This document shows positions 7,882 through 16,031 of a DNA stretch of 23,283 nt, piece after piece. The position numbers were made by a program, and so were the translations under genes. Below the pieces are notes generated by a model. The model was not told the DNA's origin. It ran no database searches and worked only from the letters and a program-made list of their open reading frames with translations. Positions within the stretch are counted from its first letter, which is position 1. Each line of letters opens with the position of its first letter. The DNA comes from JAJDIA01 sp031555735 (GTDB lineage Bacteria > Bacteroidota > Bacteroidia > Bacteroidales > Tannerellaceae): contig JAVBUE010000054.1 of assembly GCA_031555735.1 (NCBI GenBank), positions 1 through 23,283 on the forward strand. The letters run 5' to 3'.

Positions 7882-9786
7882 TTACCGTTTGCGGCGTTGT
7901 TCCTGCTGTTTCTTCAGTTGTTCCTGTTGCAGGCGCTGGGCGTCTTCGAGGCGTTTCATGAAGCCGGATTTCTTCTGCGGCTTCTTTTTGTTGGCTTCGA
8001 GCTTGGCCAGCAGCTTTTCTTCGTCGATAAAGAAACGGAACACGAAGGTCTGCACGATCGTCATCAGCGTGGAGATGAAGTAGTAGTAGGTCAGCCCCGA
8101 CGCATATTCATTGAAGAAGAACAGGAACATCAGCGGCATCATATACATCATGATCTTCATACCCGGCATCTGTTGCTGCCCGGTATTGGTCATCTCCATA
8201 TTGAACTTGGTATAGATGATGTTGGTGATCGTCATCAGCAAGCAGAACAAGCTGATATGGTTGCCGAAGTAGGAAGAGATGAACGGTATCTGCGCGTTCC
8301 AACTCACGATGGCGTCGTAGGTGGACAAGTCTTTCGCCCAGAGGAAGCTCTCATGCCGCAACTCGATGGCCGAGGGGAAGAACATGAACAGGGCGATCAG
8401 CACCGGCATCTGCAACAACATCGGCAGGCAGCCGCTCATCGGGCTGGCGCCGGCGCGGCTATACAGTTCCATCGTCGCCTTCTGCCGTTCCATTGCCTTT
8501 TCCTGTCCGGGATATTTCGCGTTGATCTCTTCCACCTGCGGACGTAAGACACGCATCTTCGCCGACGACATATACGATTTATAGGTAAGCGGGAAGAGGA
8601 TCAGCTTCACGATCAGCGTCAGCACGAAGATCAGCAGCCCGTAGTTGCCGATAAACTTACCCAGGAAATCAAACAGCGGGATGATGAAATACTGGTTCAT
8701 CCAGCGGAATACGCTGACGCCGAGCGAGATCATCTTCTCCAGGTCTAACTGCTGTTCGGCAGGCACCCCTTTGTCGTACGCTTTCAGGCCGGCGTAGCGG
8801 TTGGGGCCGAAATAGAATTTCAGGTTCGTGCTTTCGCGCCCCTGCAGGTCGAAAGGCAGGGAGGCATTGGTTTTGTAGCGTTTGAGGTAACCGTCGGCGG
8901 TCAGCAGTTTGGAATCGAGCGTAGCCGCTTCGAACCCTTCCTCATTGTCCGCGATCAGGACGGTAGAGAAGAACATATCCTTGTAGCCGATCCATTTCAG
9001 GCGGTTGCTCAACTGTTTGCTGTCGTTCTTGGATTCGCTCAGGTATTCCACGTCGTCCGCCATGAACTTATAGTACAGGGCGGTATAGCGGCTTTCAAAC
9101 TTACGTCCTTTCTCCTGCTGGCGGATATCCTGCTGCCATACCAGGTCGAGGCTGTTGGTACTGGGAGCCAGTATGCCGTTCAGTCCCGTTCCCCGGATTG
9201 CGTACGACAACATATAGTCGTCCGGTTGGAGGCTGTAGGTGAAGTCCAGCCAGGCCTCCTCTCCCACCATCAGGCGCATCACCACGGTGTGGGCATCCTG
9301 CTGGATGGGTGTGAAATACATCTCGCCTGTATTCACCACCCGGTTGGCAGCCGAGACGAGGGTGAAGTCGAACAGCGATTCCTTCTCGTCGAAGAGGACA
9401 AGCGGCTTGGCATCGTGCGTGTCGAACTCCTTCAGCCGTGCGTACGCAACCCGTCCGCCTTTCGTACTGAGGCGCAGTTCCACGTGGTCGTTCTCCAGCG
9501 TGACGAACGATTCCGATCCCTGCATGGCATTGGCAAACACGCCATAAGCGGTTTCCAGCTTTGCCTGGCGCACCGAGTCGGGAGCTGCCGCGTCTTCGGC
9601 TTCCTGCTGTTTCTCGAGGTTTTCTTTTTCGCTGAGTTCGAATTGCCGTTGGGTTTCCACCCGTGCGATCGAGTCCTGATACTGGCGCTGCGCCTCTATT
9701 TGTTCGGGCGACGGGCGGTTATACAAGCTGAATACAAAAATAACGAGCCCGATAAGGACAAAGGCGAGAATAGTGTTTTTATCCAT
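7882..9786 (-). CDS. yidC: Membrane protein insertase YidC
   Basis: A 634-residue insertase that folds and inserts inner-membrane proteins, alone or with SecYEG. It has an N-terminal signal anchor (about 6-21), a large periplasmic beta domain (about 75-350), then the conserved Oxa1/YidC core. Within the core are IFVLTLIVKLILFPLTYKSY, the charged cytoplasmic hairpin with RPQVEEINAKYPG, the GCLPMLLQMPVLIALF helix and LMFLFFFNEYASGLTYYY. The C-terminal tail is Lys/Arg/Gln-rich, as in Bacteroidetes YidC, and probably contacts the ribosome. It starts 6 bp after the pyrG stop, so the two are almost certainly cotranscribed. Confidence 0.96.
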   Translation of the reverse strand: MDKNTILAFVLIGLVIFVFSLYNRPSPEQIEAQRQYQDSIARVETQRQFELSEKENLEKQQEAEDAAAPDSVRQAKLETAYGVFANAMQGSESFVTLENDHVELRLSTKGGRVAYARLKEFDTHDAKPLVLFDEKESLFDFTLVSAANRVVNTGEMYFTPIQQDAHTVVMRLMVGEEAWLDFTYSLQPDDYMLSYAIRGTGLNGILAPSTNSLDLVWQQDIRQQEKGRKFESRYTALYYKFMADDVEYLSESKNDSKQLSNRLKWIGYKDMFFSTVLIADNEEGFEAATLDSKLLTADGYLKRYKTNASLPFDLQGRESTNLKFYFGPNRYAGLKAYDKGVPAEQQLDLEKMISLGVSVFRWMNQYFIIPLFDFLGKFIGNYGLLIFVLTLIVKLILFPLTYKSYMSSAKMRVLRPQVEEINAKYPGQEKAMERQKATMELYSRAGASPMSGCLPMLLQMPVLIALFMFFPSAIELRHESFLWAKDLSTYDAIVSWNAQIPFISSYFGNHISLFCLLMTITNIIYTKFNMEMTNTGQQQMPGMKIMMYMMPLMFLFFFNEYASGLTYYYFISTLMTIVQTFVFRFFIDEEKLLAKLEANKKKPQKKSGFMKRLEDAQRLQQEQLKKQQEQRRKR

Positions 9787-9792
9787 TATAAT

Positions 9793-11412
9793 TTATTCGT
9801 TGTCTTTTTTCTGATTGTCGATAGCCGCCTTCACAAAATGGAGGAAGAGCGGGTTGGGATTTACAACCGTACTGTTGTATTCCGGGTGGTACTGCACGCC
9901 GACGAACCATTTCAGCGCCGGTATCTCCACGACTTCCACCAGGTTGGTTTCCGGGTTCTCGCCCGTACACATCATCCCGGCTTTCTCAAAGCGGTCTTTA
10001 TATTCGTTGTTGAATTCGAAACGGTGGCGATGGCGTTCCTGGATGGTTTCCTTCCCATACGCCTCGAAGGCTTTGGATCCTTTCTGCAGGTTGCAGTCGT
10101 AAGCCCCCAGCCGCATGGAGCCGCCCATGTTGGTGATGTTCTTTTGCTCTTCCATCAGGTCGATCACCTTATACGGCGTGTTCGGTTCCATCTCGGTGGA
10201 GTTGGCTTCGGCCAGCCCCAGCACGTTGCGGGCGAACTCGATCACCATGCACTGCATGCCTAAGCAGATGCCGAGACAGGGCATATTATGTTCACGGGCA
10301 TAGCGGATGGCGGCAAACTTACCCTCGATGCCCCGCTGTCCGAATCCCGGCGCGATCAGCAGGCCGTCCATGCCTTTCAGTGTGTCGGCGGCATTCTCGT
10401 CGTTGAGCTTTTCGGAATGGAACAGGTGGAGGTCGAGCTTGCGGTGGTTATAGATGGCGGCCTGCATGAGCGACTCGTCGATCGACTTATACGCATCCTG
10501 CAATTCCACATATTTACCTACGAGTCCGATCTTGACGCTCTTGGTGGCGCTGTTCTTTTTGTCGAGGAATCCTTTCCACGATTTCATATCGGCTTCCTGG
10601 GTGACTTCGAGACCTACGCGGCGGATCACGATCTCGTCCATCTTCTGGCGTTGCAGCACGAGCGGCACTTCGTAGATGGAGGGCACGTCGATCGACTGGA
10701 TCACCGCATCTTCAACCACGTTGCAGAACAGGGCTACCTTACGCAGGATATCGTTCTGCAGTTCGCGTTCGGTACGCAGCACCAGGATATCGGGCTGGAT
10801 ACCCAGCTCCTGCAGTTGTTTGACGGAGTGTTGTGTGGGCTTCGTCTTGTATTCTTTCGCCGCGGCGATATAGGGCACATAGGTAAGATGTACGCACAGG
10901 CAGTTCTTCCCCAGCTCCCACTTCAGTTGGCGGACGCTTTCGATGAACGGCAGCGACTCGATGTCGCCCACGGTACCGCCGATCTCCGTGATCACGAAGT
11001 CGAACTTATGCTTGGTGCCGAGCATCTTGATGTTGCGTTTGATCTCATCGGTGATATGGGGTACCACCTGTACGGTCTTGCCCAGGTAGTCGCCTTTGCG
11101 TTCTTTCTCGATCACACTCTGGTAGATGCGGCCGGTGGTGATATTGTTGGCGCGTGTTGTCGGCACATTCAGGAAACGCTCGTAGTGGCCGAGGTCGAGG
11201 TCGGCTTCGTGCCCATCCACCGCCACGTAGCACTCGCCGTGCTCATACGGGTTCAACGTCCCCGGGTCGATATTGATATACGGGTCGAACTTCTGGATGG
11301 TGACTTTATACCCTCTTGCCTGGAGCAGTTTGCCCAGCGACGCGGCGATGATGCCTTTTCCCAAAGAAGAAATCACCCCGCCTGTAACGAAAATGTACTT
11401 TGTATCTGTCAC
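9793..11412 (-). CDS. pyrG: CTP synthase
   Basis: A 539-residue enzyme that converts UTP, ATP and glutamine to CTP. The N-terminal synthetase domain begins TDTKYIFVTGG with GGVISSLGKG (P-loop) and ITEIGGTVGDIES (Mg/nucleotide). The C-terminal class I glutamine amidotransferase domain has GICLGMQ with catalytic Cys383 and YHPE with His509 and Glu511. The start chosen is GTG at 11412. No ATG precedes the conserved N-terminus in frame, and the only upstream alternative (TTG at 11466) lies inside the predicted -7 element, so it would not be transcribed. The length then agrees with the family (about 540). It is the first gene of pyrG-yidC. Confidence 0.96.
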   Translation of the reverse strand: MTDTKYIFVTGGVISSLGKGIIAASLGKLLQARGYKVTIQKFDPYINIDPGTLNPYEHGECYVAVDGHEADLDLGHYERFLNVPTTRANNITTGRIYQSVIEKERKGDYLGKTVQVVPHITDEIKRNIKMLGTKHKFDFVITEIGGTVGDIESLPFIESVRQLKWELGKNCLCVHLTYVPYIAAAKEYKTKPTQHSVKQLQELGIQPDILVLRTERELQNDILRKVALFCNVVEDAVIQSIDVPSIYEVPLVLQRQKMDEIVIRRVGLEVTQEADMKSWKGFLDKKNSATKSVKIGLVGKYVELQDAYKSIDESLMQAAIYNHRKLDLHLFHSEKLNDENAADTLKGMDGLLIAPGFGQRGIEGKFAAIRYAREHNMPCLGICLGMQCMVIEFARNVLGLAEANSTEMEPNTPYKVIDLMEEQKNITNMGGSMRLGAYDCNLQKGSKAFEAYGKETIQERHRHRFEFNNEYKDRFEKAGMMCTGENPETNLVEVVEIPALKWFVGVQYHPEYNSTVVNPNPLFLHFVKAAIDNQKKDNE

Positions 11413-11463
11413 GTTGGTACTAATTAAAATATACGATATTAAGTGGTGTTGTTTACAAAACGG

Positions 11464-11494
11464 CAAAGTTAGCTGTTTTCAGATTTACCCCCAA
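11464..11494 (-). promoter_or_regulatory. Promoter of pyrG-yidC
   Basis: On the minus strand TAACTTTG (11464-11471) matches TAnnTTTG exactly, with TTG (11492-11494) 20 bp upstream. Transcription would start near 11457, about 45 nt before the GTG start of pyrG. Confidence 0.7.
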
Positions 11495-11562
11495 CGATAC
11501 GGGCGTTTATTTTTCAGGTGATTTCGTGTGTTTTATCACCGCAATTTGAAGGCCAAAACAAT

Positions 11563-11650
11563 CATAGGTGGTTGTTCAATCTGTCACCTATGTTTGTTTG
11601 AACATCCACCTATGTTTGTTGAAACGTTCACCTATGGTAGTTTTTAACAC
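11563..11650. repeat. Array B: 22-bp units with core CACCTATG
   Basis: CACCTATG occurs at 11585, 11607 and 11629, exactly 22 bp apart. Its complement CATAGGTG is at 11563, again 22 bp from the next. The 14 bp after each core are less conserved but keep a TnGTT and AA pattern. There is no open reading frame and no CRISPR-like spacer. It lies in the 564-bp non-coding stretch between the divergent pyrG and rhamnosidase starts. Confidence 0.85.
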
Positions 11651-11691
11651 CTAAGAGCCTCTCTATCAGCGCATAAAAATTTGCACTGATC

Positions 11692-11728
11692 ACTCCCGGG
11701 AGTTGCGCCGACAACGCTCCGGCGTTTT
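11692..11728. other. 12-bp palindrome and short hairpin in the pyrG/rhamnosidase spacer
   Basis: ACTCCCGGGAGT (11692-11703) is a perfect 12-bp palindrome. Ten bases later AACGC-tccg-GCGTT (11713-11726) followed by T residues forms a weak terminator-like hairpin on the plus strand, with no gene upstream of it. They sit between arrays B and C. Function unknown. Confidence 0.35.
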
Positions 11729-11840
11729 TCCAACAACCGGATGTTGAGAAATCTTCATCTACATCTCGTGCTCACAACGCCTGGATGTTGTTCAACCAAC
11801 ATCCAGGCGTTGACAGCACAACATCCAGATGCAGATTGAA
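11725..11840. repeat. Array C: inverted array of 22-bp units with core CAACATCC
   Basis: CAACATCC occurs on the plus strand at 11797 and 11819 (22 bp apart). On the minus strand it ends at 11790 and 11746 (44 bp apart, with a decayed unit between). The centre is a perfect 16-bp inverted repeat CAACGCCTGGATGTTG (11775-11790 with 11797-11812) and a 6-nt loop TTCAAC. Each side extends as two or three 22-bp units, so the whole is an imperfect hairpin with arms of about 44 bp. It is non-coding and lies upstream of the rhamnosidase-like gene. Confidence 0.8.
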
Positions 11841-11947
11841 ATTCTAACAACGTTTTCCCCCTCGGCAAATGGCGAAAGTCAGGCAGTGGAAGGATGTGTG
11901 GAAGGAAAAAGGGCAAATCGCCTGTCTATAGATCATTGGAAAGATGC

Positions 11948-11955
11948 TATCTTTG
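11948..11955 (+). promoter_or_regulatory. -7 element of the rhamnosidase-like gene
   Basis: TATCTTTG is an exact TAnnTTTG match; a good -33 element is not visible. The predicted start leaves about 15 nt before ATG 11977 and lies downstream of the in-frame ATG at 11944, supporting 11977 as the start. Confidence 0.5.
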
Positions 11956-11976
11956 GGAACGACAAAACACATAGAC

Positions 11977-14223
11977 ATGAAAACACAGTTATTTTCCCTT
12001 TGCAAGACAGTAGTATGTATCAGTATCTGGATTGCGTTTGCCTTTCCGGCAGCAGGCCAGCCACCCTTTTTCCGCCAGGCCGTACCCGTATGGGCAAGCG
12101 GCGGGCAGACCACGAAAAACCTCACCGTCAGTTTCCGCGCCCCCATCGATTGGGACGGTACGGGAGAGGTATGGTTCCGCATTGCCGCCCATTCGGACTA
12201 CCGCGCCCGGGTGAACGGCGCTTTCCTCGGACACGGCCCGTGCGTGGCCGGGTCCGGCTTCTTCCGGGTGGATGAATACCGGCTGGACGACCGGCTGAAA
12301 CCAGGCGAAAACACCCTCGCCATCGAAGTGGCCGGATACAATGTGGACAATTACTACCTCCTGAACCAACCCTCGTTCCTCCAGGCCGAAGTCACGGTTG
12401 GCGACAAGGTGCTGGCCACTACCGCCTCCCAACGGCAACCGGACGGGAAGCCCGAAGCCGCCCTGTTCGAAGCCGCTACCCTTGGCCAGCGTGTGCAGGA
12501 TGTACCCAAATACAGTTTTCAACGCCCCTATACGGAAGCCTATACGCTGTCGCCGGGATACGACGCCTGGACGACCGGACGGACAGCCCCCTTCCCTCCC
12601 GTCAGGCTGGAACGTACCGATGCCAAACGCCTGATCGCCCGCCGGGTGAAATACCCCGATTACACCATCCGCCACTCCTCAGACAGTCTGCCCGGCGGCA
12701 TATACAAATTCGCATGCAACTCCACCGGCTTTATCGGTGCGGAGGTACAGGTGAACACCCCTTCCACCCTCACCTTCACCTGGGATGAGATCCTGACCAA
12801 CGGCGATGTGGATATCCGCAGGCTGGGATGCAACAGCCGGATCACCTACGAACTGCAACCCGGGCATTACGCCCTGGAATCGTTCGAGCCATATACCCTC
12901 CAATACCTGAAAGTAGAGACGGAAGGCAACTGCCGCGTGGGCGGTTTGTATATCCGCCAATATGTGAATTCGGATGTGTCGGAAGCCCGGTTTGCCTGCG
13001 ACAACGAAAAGATAAATACCATTTACGCGGCAGCGGTGGAGACCTTCCGGCAGAACGCCCTCGATGTCTTTATGGACTGCCCCTCCCGGGAACGCGCCGG
13101 CTGGCTGTGCGACAGCTATTTCGCCTCCCGCGTAGCGTTCGACCTCTCCGGAAACACCCTGGTCGAAACCAACTTCCTGGAAAACTTCCTGCTACCCGAA
13201 ACGTTCCGGTATATCCCCCAGGGGATGCTTCCGATGTGTTATCCCTCCGACCATTCCAACGGCGACTTCATCCCCAACTGGGCCATGTGGTTTGTGTTGC
13301 AACTGGAAGAATACCTCGGCCGGAGTGGCGACCGGCAAATGGTGGACACCCTCCGGCCCCGGGTGATGGCCTTGCTGGACTATTTCAGCCGGTATGAAAA
13401 CACAGACGGGCTGCTGGAGAATCTGGAGAAATGGATATTCGTGGAATGGTCGGAAGCTAACCGGTTCGTGCAAGACGTGAACTATCCGACTAATATGCTC
13501 TACGCCCGGATGCTGACGGCCGCCGCCGCCCTTTACCAACAGCCCGCGCTGGAGAGCAAAGCACGCCACATCCGGGAAGTGATCCGGACGCAATCGTTCG
13601 ACGGAACCTTCTTTGTGGATAATGCCGTCAGGGAAAACAACCGGCTGGCGCCCCAGCGGAGCAACCGGACGGAGACCTGCCAGTATTACGCCTTTTACTT
13701 CGGCATCGCCACGCCCGAAACCTATCCGGCGCTGTGGAAAACGTTGCTGAAGGACTTCGGCCCCCAACGCAAACAGACCCATGCATACCCCGATATCTAT
13801 CCCTCCAACGCCTTTGTGGGCAATTACCTGCGGCTCGAACTCTTATCCCGCTACGGACAGGTGAGGCAGTTGCTGAACGAATCGATCGACGAATACATGT
13901 ACATGGCCACCCTTACCGGGACGCTTTGGGAAAACACCACCACGGTGGCCAGTTGCAACCACGGCTTCGCCTCGCACGTGGCACATGTGTTTTACCGCGA
14001 CCTGCTCGGCATCCGGCGCCTGGACGCGATCGGCCGCCGGATAGAGATCGTCTTCAATGATACGGATTTGCAACGGTGCGCGGGTACGATCCCGGTTGGC
14101 AACCCTGCCATCCGCCTCGCGTGGGAGAAAAAAGGGAATACGCTGCGCTACCGGTTGGAGGCTCCGGCGGATTACAGCGTATCCGTACATAATAATACCC
14201 GCTACCGGCTGGTCAGGCAGTAA
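11977..14223 (+). CDS. Secreted GH78-type alpha-L-rhamnosidase-like glycoside hydrolase
   Basis: A 748-residue protein with a signal peptide (about 1-27, ending FPAAGQ), N-terminal beta-sandwich domains (about 30-300), an (alpha/alpha)6 catalytic barrel (about 330-660) and a C-terminal beta domain. The block DCPSRERAGWLCD carries Asp367, Glu372 and Asp379. TLWENTTT carries Glu652. These align with the four acidic residues described for GH78 enzymes such as Bacillus RhaB (D567, E572, D579, E841), so it is probably active. It would remove terminal rhamnose or a similar sugar from glycans in the periplasm or outside the cell. There is no SusC/SusD pair or other glycosidase nearby. An in-frame ATG at 11944 would add 11 residues in front of the signal peptide and is rejected. 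The gene is clearly GC-rich (38 of 60 bases at 12121-12180). Confidence 0.85.
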   Translation: MKTQLFSLCKTVVCISIWIAFAFPAAGQPPFFRQAVPVWASGGQTTKNLTVSFRAPIDWDGTGEVWFRIAAHSDYRARVNGAFLGHGPCVAGSGFFRVDEYRLDDRLKPGENTLAIEVAGYNVDNYYLLNQPSFLQAEVTVGDKVLATTASQRQPDGKPEAALFEAATLGQRVQDVPKYSFQRPYTEAYTLSPGYDAWTTGRTAPFPPVRLERTDAKRLIARRVKYPDYTIRHSSDSLPGGIYKFACNSTGFIGAEVQVNTPSTLTFTWDEILTNGDVDIRRLGCNSRITYELQPGHYALESFEPYTLQYLKVETEGNCRVGGLYIRQYVNSDVSEARFACDNEKINTIYAAAVETFRQNALDVFMDCPSRERAGWLCDSYFASRVAFDLSGNTLVETNFLENFLLPETFRYIPQGMLPMCYPSDHSNGDFIPNWAMWFVLQLEEYLGRSGDRQMVDTLRPRVMALLDYFSRYENTDGLLENLEKWIFVEWSEANRFVQDVNYPTNMLYARMLTAAAALYQQPALESKARHIREVIRTQSFDGTFFVDNAVRENNRLAPQRSNRTETCQYYAFYFGIATPETYPALWKTLLKDFGPQRKQTHAYPDIYPSNAFVGNYLRLELLSRYGQVRQLLNESIDEYMYMATLTGTLWENTTTVASCNHGFASHVAHVFYRDLLGIRRLDAIGRRIEIVFNDTDLQRCAGTIPVGNPAIRLAWEKKGNTLRYRLEAPADYSVSVHNNTRYRLVRQ

Positions 14224-14232
14224 GGCGGCGCT

Positions 14233-14841
14233 TCAGCGCGCCTGGTATTGCGGGTCTGAGAGGCGCCAGCGGTCCAGTATGGCCCGCCCCTTATCCGTAC
14301 ATATTCCCCGGAGGAACACGTTCAGCGTGGTGCTATACACCTCGTGGGGTGAATAGTTGGCAAACGACCGGGAGGGCAAATGCATATTCAAATGCTTGCG
14401 CGCCAGTTTGACCACGATCCCGTAATTCACATCCCGCTCGAAAACACCCTCCCGGATGCCGCGGTCGATCAGTTCGAGGCAGCGCAGCTCGAACAGCTTG
14501 CTCTGTATCCGCTTTTGCGCGATCGCTTTGGGGAATAGCTCCAGCTCGTCGAAAAAACGGTCGGAGTACCAATGGGTATTCTTCACCAATTCGTTGAAAA
14601 GCAATAAAATGGTATCCAATACCGTATAAGGGCCTTGGGCCAATTCTTCCCAGAGGTTATAGAGCATCTGCGCCCGGTATTCCAACCCGCTTGCCAGCAA
14701 TGATTCTTTGTTATCGAAAAACTGGTAAAGGGTTTTCTTGGAGATGTTCATCTGGCGGGCGATGTCATTCATCGTTACTTTCCGGATCCCGTACTGGGAG
14801 AAAAGCCTGAATGCCGACGACAGGATTTGTTCTTGTACCAT
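14233..14841 (-). CDS. TetR-family transcriptional regulator
   Basis: A 202-residue protein with an N-terminal TetR helix-turn-helix (about residues 5-50: AFRLFSQYGIRKVTMNDIARQMNISKKTLYQFF) and a C-terminal all-helical ligand/dimer domain of unknown specificity. Start: ATG at 14841; a GTG directly before it (14844) is possible but adds only one residue. It is convergent with the rhamnosidase-like gene (9 bp between stops) and divergent from the AraC gene. No efflux pump or enzyme gene of the usual TetR type is adjacent, so its target cannot be named. No convincing promoter was found on its strand. Confidence 0.9.
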   Translation of the reverse strand: MVQEQILSSAFRLFSQYGIRKVTMNDIARQMNISKKTLYQFFDNKESLLASGLEYRAQMLYNLWEELAQGPYTVLDTILLLFNELVKNTHWYSDRFFDELELFPKAIAQKRIQSKLFELRCLELIDRGIREGVFERDVNYGIVVKLARKHLNMHLPSRSFANYSPHEVYSTTLNVFLRGICTDKGRAILDRWRLSDPQYQAR

Positions 14842-14930
14842 CACTTATTAATTTTGATTATCCGTTTTGTTTTATACCGGTAAAGATCTGCTGGTCTGGC
14901 GGGTAACAATTAGTTTAGTAACAGGGAGGG

Positions 14931-15011
14931 TTGGTTCAAAACAAGGATTACCGACCCTTTGGAAACGAAAATAGTCTTATTTCATGCACATTTTGGTCTA
15001 AAACAAGTATT
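14931..15011 (+). promoter_or_regulatory. Pair of 19-bp direct repeats upstream of the AraC gene
   Basis: TTGGTTCAAAACAAGGATT (14931-14949) and TTGGTCTAAAACAAGTATT (14993-15011) match at 16 of 19 positions, 62 bp apart (about six helical turns). The second copy ends 4 bp before the presumed -33 element of the AraC gene. The arrangement fits binding sites for AraC autoregulation, or for the divergent TetR protein. The rest of the 239-bp spacer shows no gene. Confidence 0.5.
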
Positions 15012-15015
15012 GGTG

Positions 15016-15045
15016 TTGCGATAACCATTTAATGTATTATATTTA
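15016..15045 (+). promoter_or_regulatory. Probable promoter of the AraC gene
   Basis: TTG (15016-15018), 19 bp, then TATATTTA (15038-15045), which matches TAnnTTTG at all but the last fixed base. Predicted leader about 28 nt before ATG 15081. Confidence 0.45.
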
Positions 15046-15080
15046 CTGCGAAACGACAAACAAACTAAATTCTACACAGC

Positions 15081-15965
15081 ATGAGCGGATACACTACCAT
15101 TGGTATTAAGGACATCAAGAGAGCCTTTCAGTTGTTTGATAATTTTCAGGACAAAGTCATCATAAAAGAAGGCAGGGTTGTGGCGGAACAGCATGTAGCC
15201 CTGCGGTTGGAGCCCTTTATGTTTATTCTGGTGCTGAAAGGCACCATCACCATCAAAGTGGATTATTGCCCGTACACCTTATGTGCCAACAATTTCCTGA
15301 CCATCATGCCATCGCATATTATCCAGGTAATAGGAACATCACAGGATTTCGACTCCAAGATGTTGATGGTGATCCCGGAGTTCATTCATCTACCCGACTC
15401 GATCAGTCCGTCGATCACGCAGTTCATGCAATTGCGCAAGCATCCGATCATGGAGCTGACTTCGGAAGAGACCCGGCAGATCGTCAACCAGATCGCGACA
15501 ATCAAAGAAAAGATCCAGTTGCGTACGCACAACCTGCAGTCGGTGGTGATCATGCTGTCGCTCATCTCCTTCCTGGTGGAAATAGTCAACCTGCGCCAGA
15601 TAAAAAGCAAGAAACCGGTAGCCATTCACCAAACCCGGCAAGACGAAATATTGAATGATTTCCTGGGACTGCTGCTCAACAACTGCAAAGAAAGACATGA
15701 GGTATCTTTCTATGCGAACAAACTATGCATCACTCCCCAATACCTGAGCGTGGTATTGAAAGAATCGACCGGCAAAACCGCCAACCAACTGATCGACGAA
15801 GCACGGGTGGTGGAAGCCAAATTGTTCCTGCGCTCGCAGGAATACACCATCCAGCAGGTGGCCGATATCTTACGTTTTGCCGACCAGTCCGTCTTTGGCA
15901 AATTCTTCAAGAAACATACCGGCAGCACCCCCAGCGAATACAAAAAGAAGTATTTGTACGCCTAA
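15081..15965 (+). CDS. AraC-family transcriptional regulator
   Basis: A 294-residue protein. The N-terminal half resembles a small cupin-like sensor (FMFILVLKGTITIKV, LTIMPSHIIQVI). The C-terminal part (about 195-294) is a double helix-turn-helix AraC domain, with YANKLCITPQYLSVVLKEST in the first and IQQVADILRFADQSVFGKFF in the second, ending in the typical G-x-T-P-S-E-Y. It probably activates its own promoter and unidentified targets in response to a small molecule. It is divergent from the TetR gene and convergent with the hmu operon (66 bp between stops, no clear terminator). Nothing in the sequence links it to haem control. Confidence 0.9.
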   Translation: MSGYTTIGIKDIKRAFQLFDNFQDKVIIKEGRVVAEQHVALRLEPFMFILVLKGTITIKVDYCPYTLCANNFLTIMPSHIIQVIGTSQDFDSKMLMVIPEFIHLPDSISPSITQFMQLRKHPIMELTSEETRQIVNQIATIKEKIQLRTHNLQSVVIMLSLISFLVEIVNLRQIKSKKPVAIHQTRQDEILNDFLGLLLNNCKERHEVSFYANKLCITPQYLSVVLKESTGKTANQLIDEARVVEAKLFLRSQEYTIQQVADILRFADQSVFGKFFKKHTGSTPSEYKKKYLYA

Positions 15966-16031
15966 GGTTCCATAAACTCCGTTGGGAGGGAAAAACAAGG
16001 GGGATGAATGGCTTCAGGCCGGTATGCGGGC

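Noticed and set aside
10288..11427. 379-codon plus-strand frame opposite pyrG
   Set aside because: Antisense shadow of pyrG, and it crosses that gene's start region; no recognisable domain.
11563..11840. CRISPR array
   Set aside because: Units are 22 bp with short degenerate filler, occur in both orientations, have no unique spacers of normal length, and no cas gene is present.
11944..11976. Upstream ATG start for the rhamnosidase-like gene
   Set aside because: It would place 11 polar residues before the signal peptide and lies upstream of the -7 element and predicted transcript start.
14224..14242. GC-rich hairpin between the rhamnosidase-like and TetR stops, considered as a bidirectional terminator
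   Set aside because: The stem is short with a bulge, no T-run follows on either strand, and part of it lies within the TetR coding end.
14966..14973. Minus-strand promoter for the TetR gene
   Set aside because: TATTTTCG matches the -7 consensus only partly and has no -33 element at the right distance.
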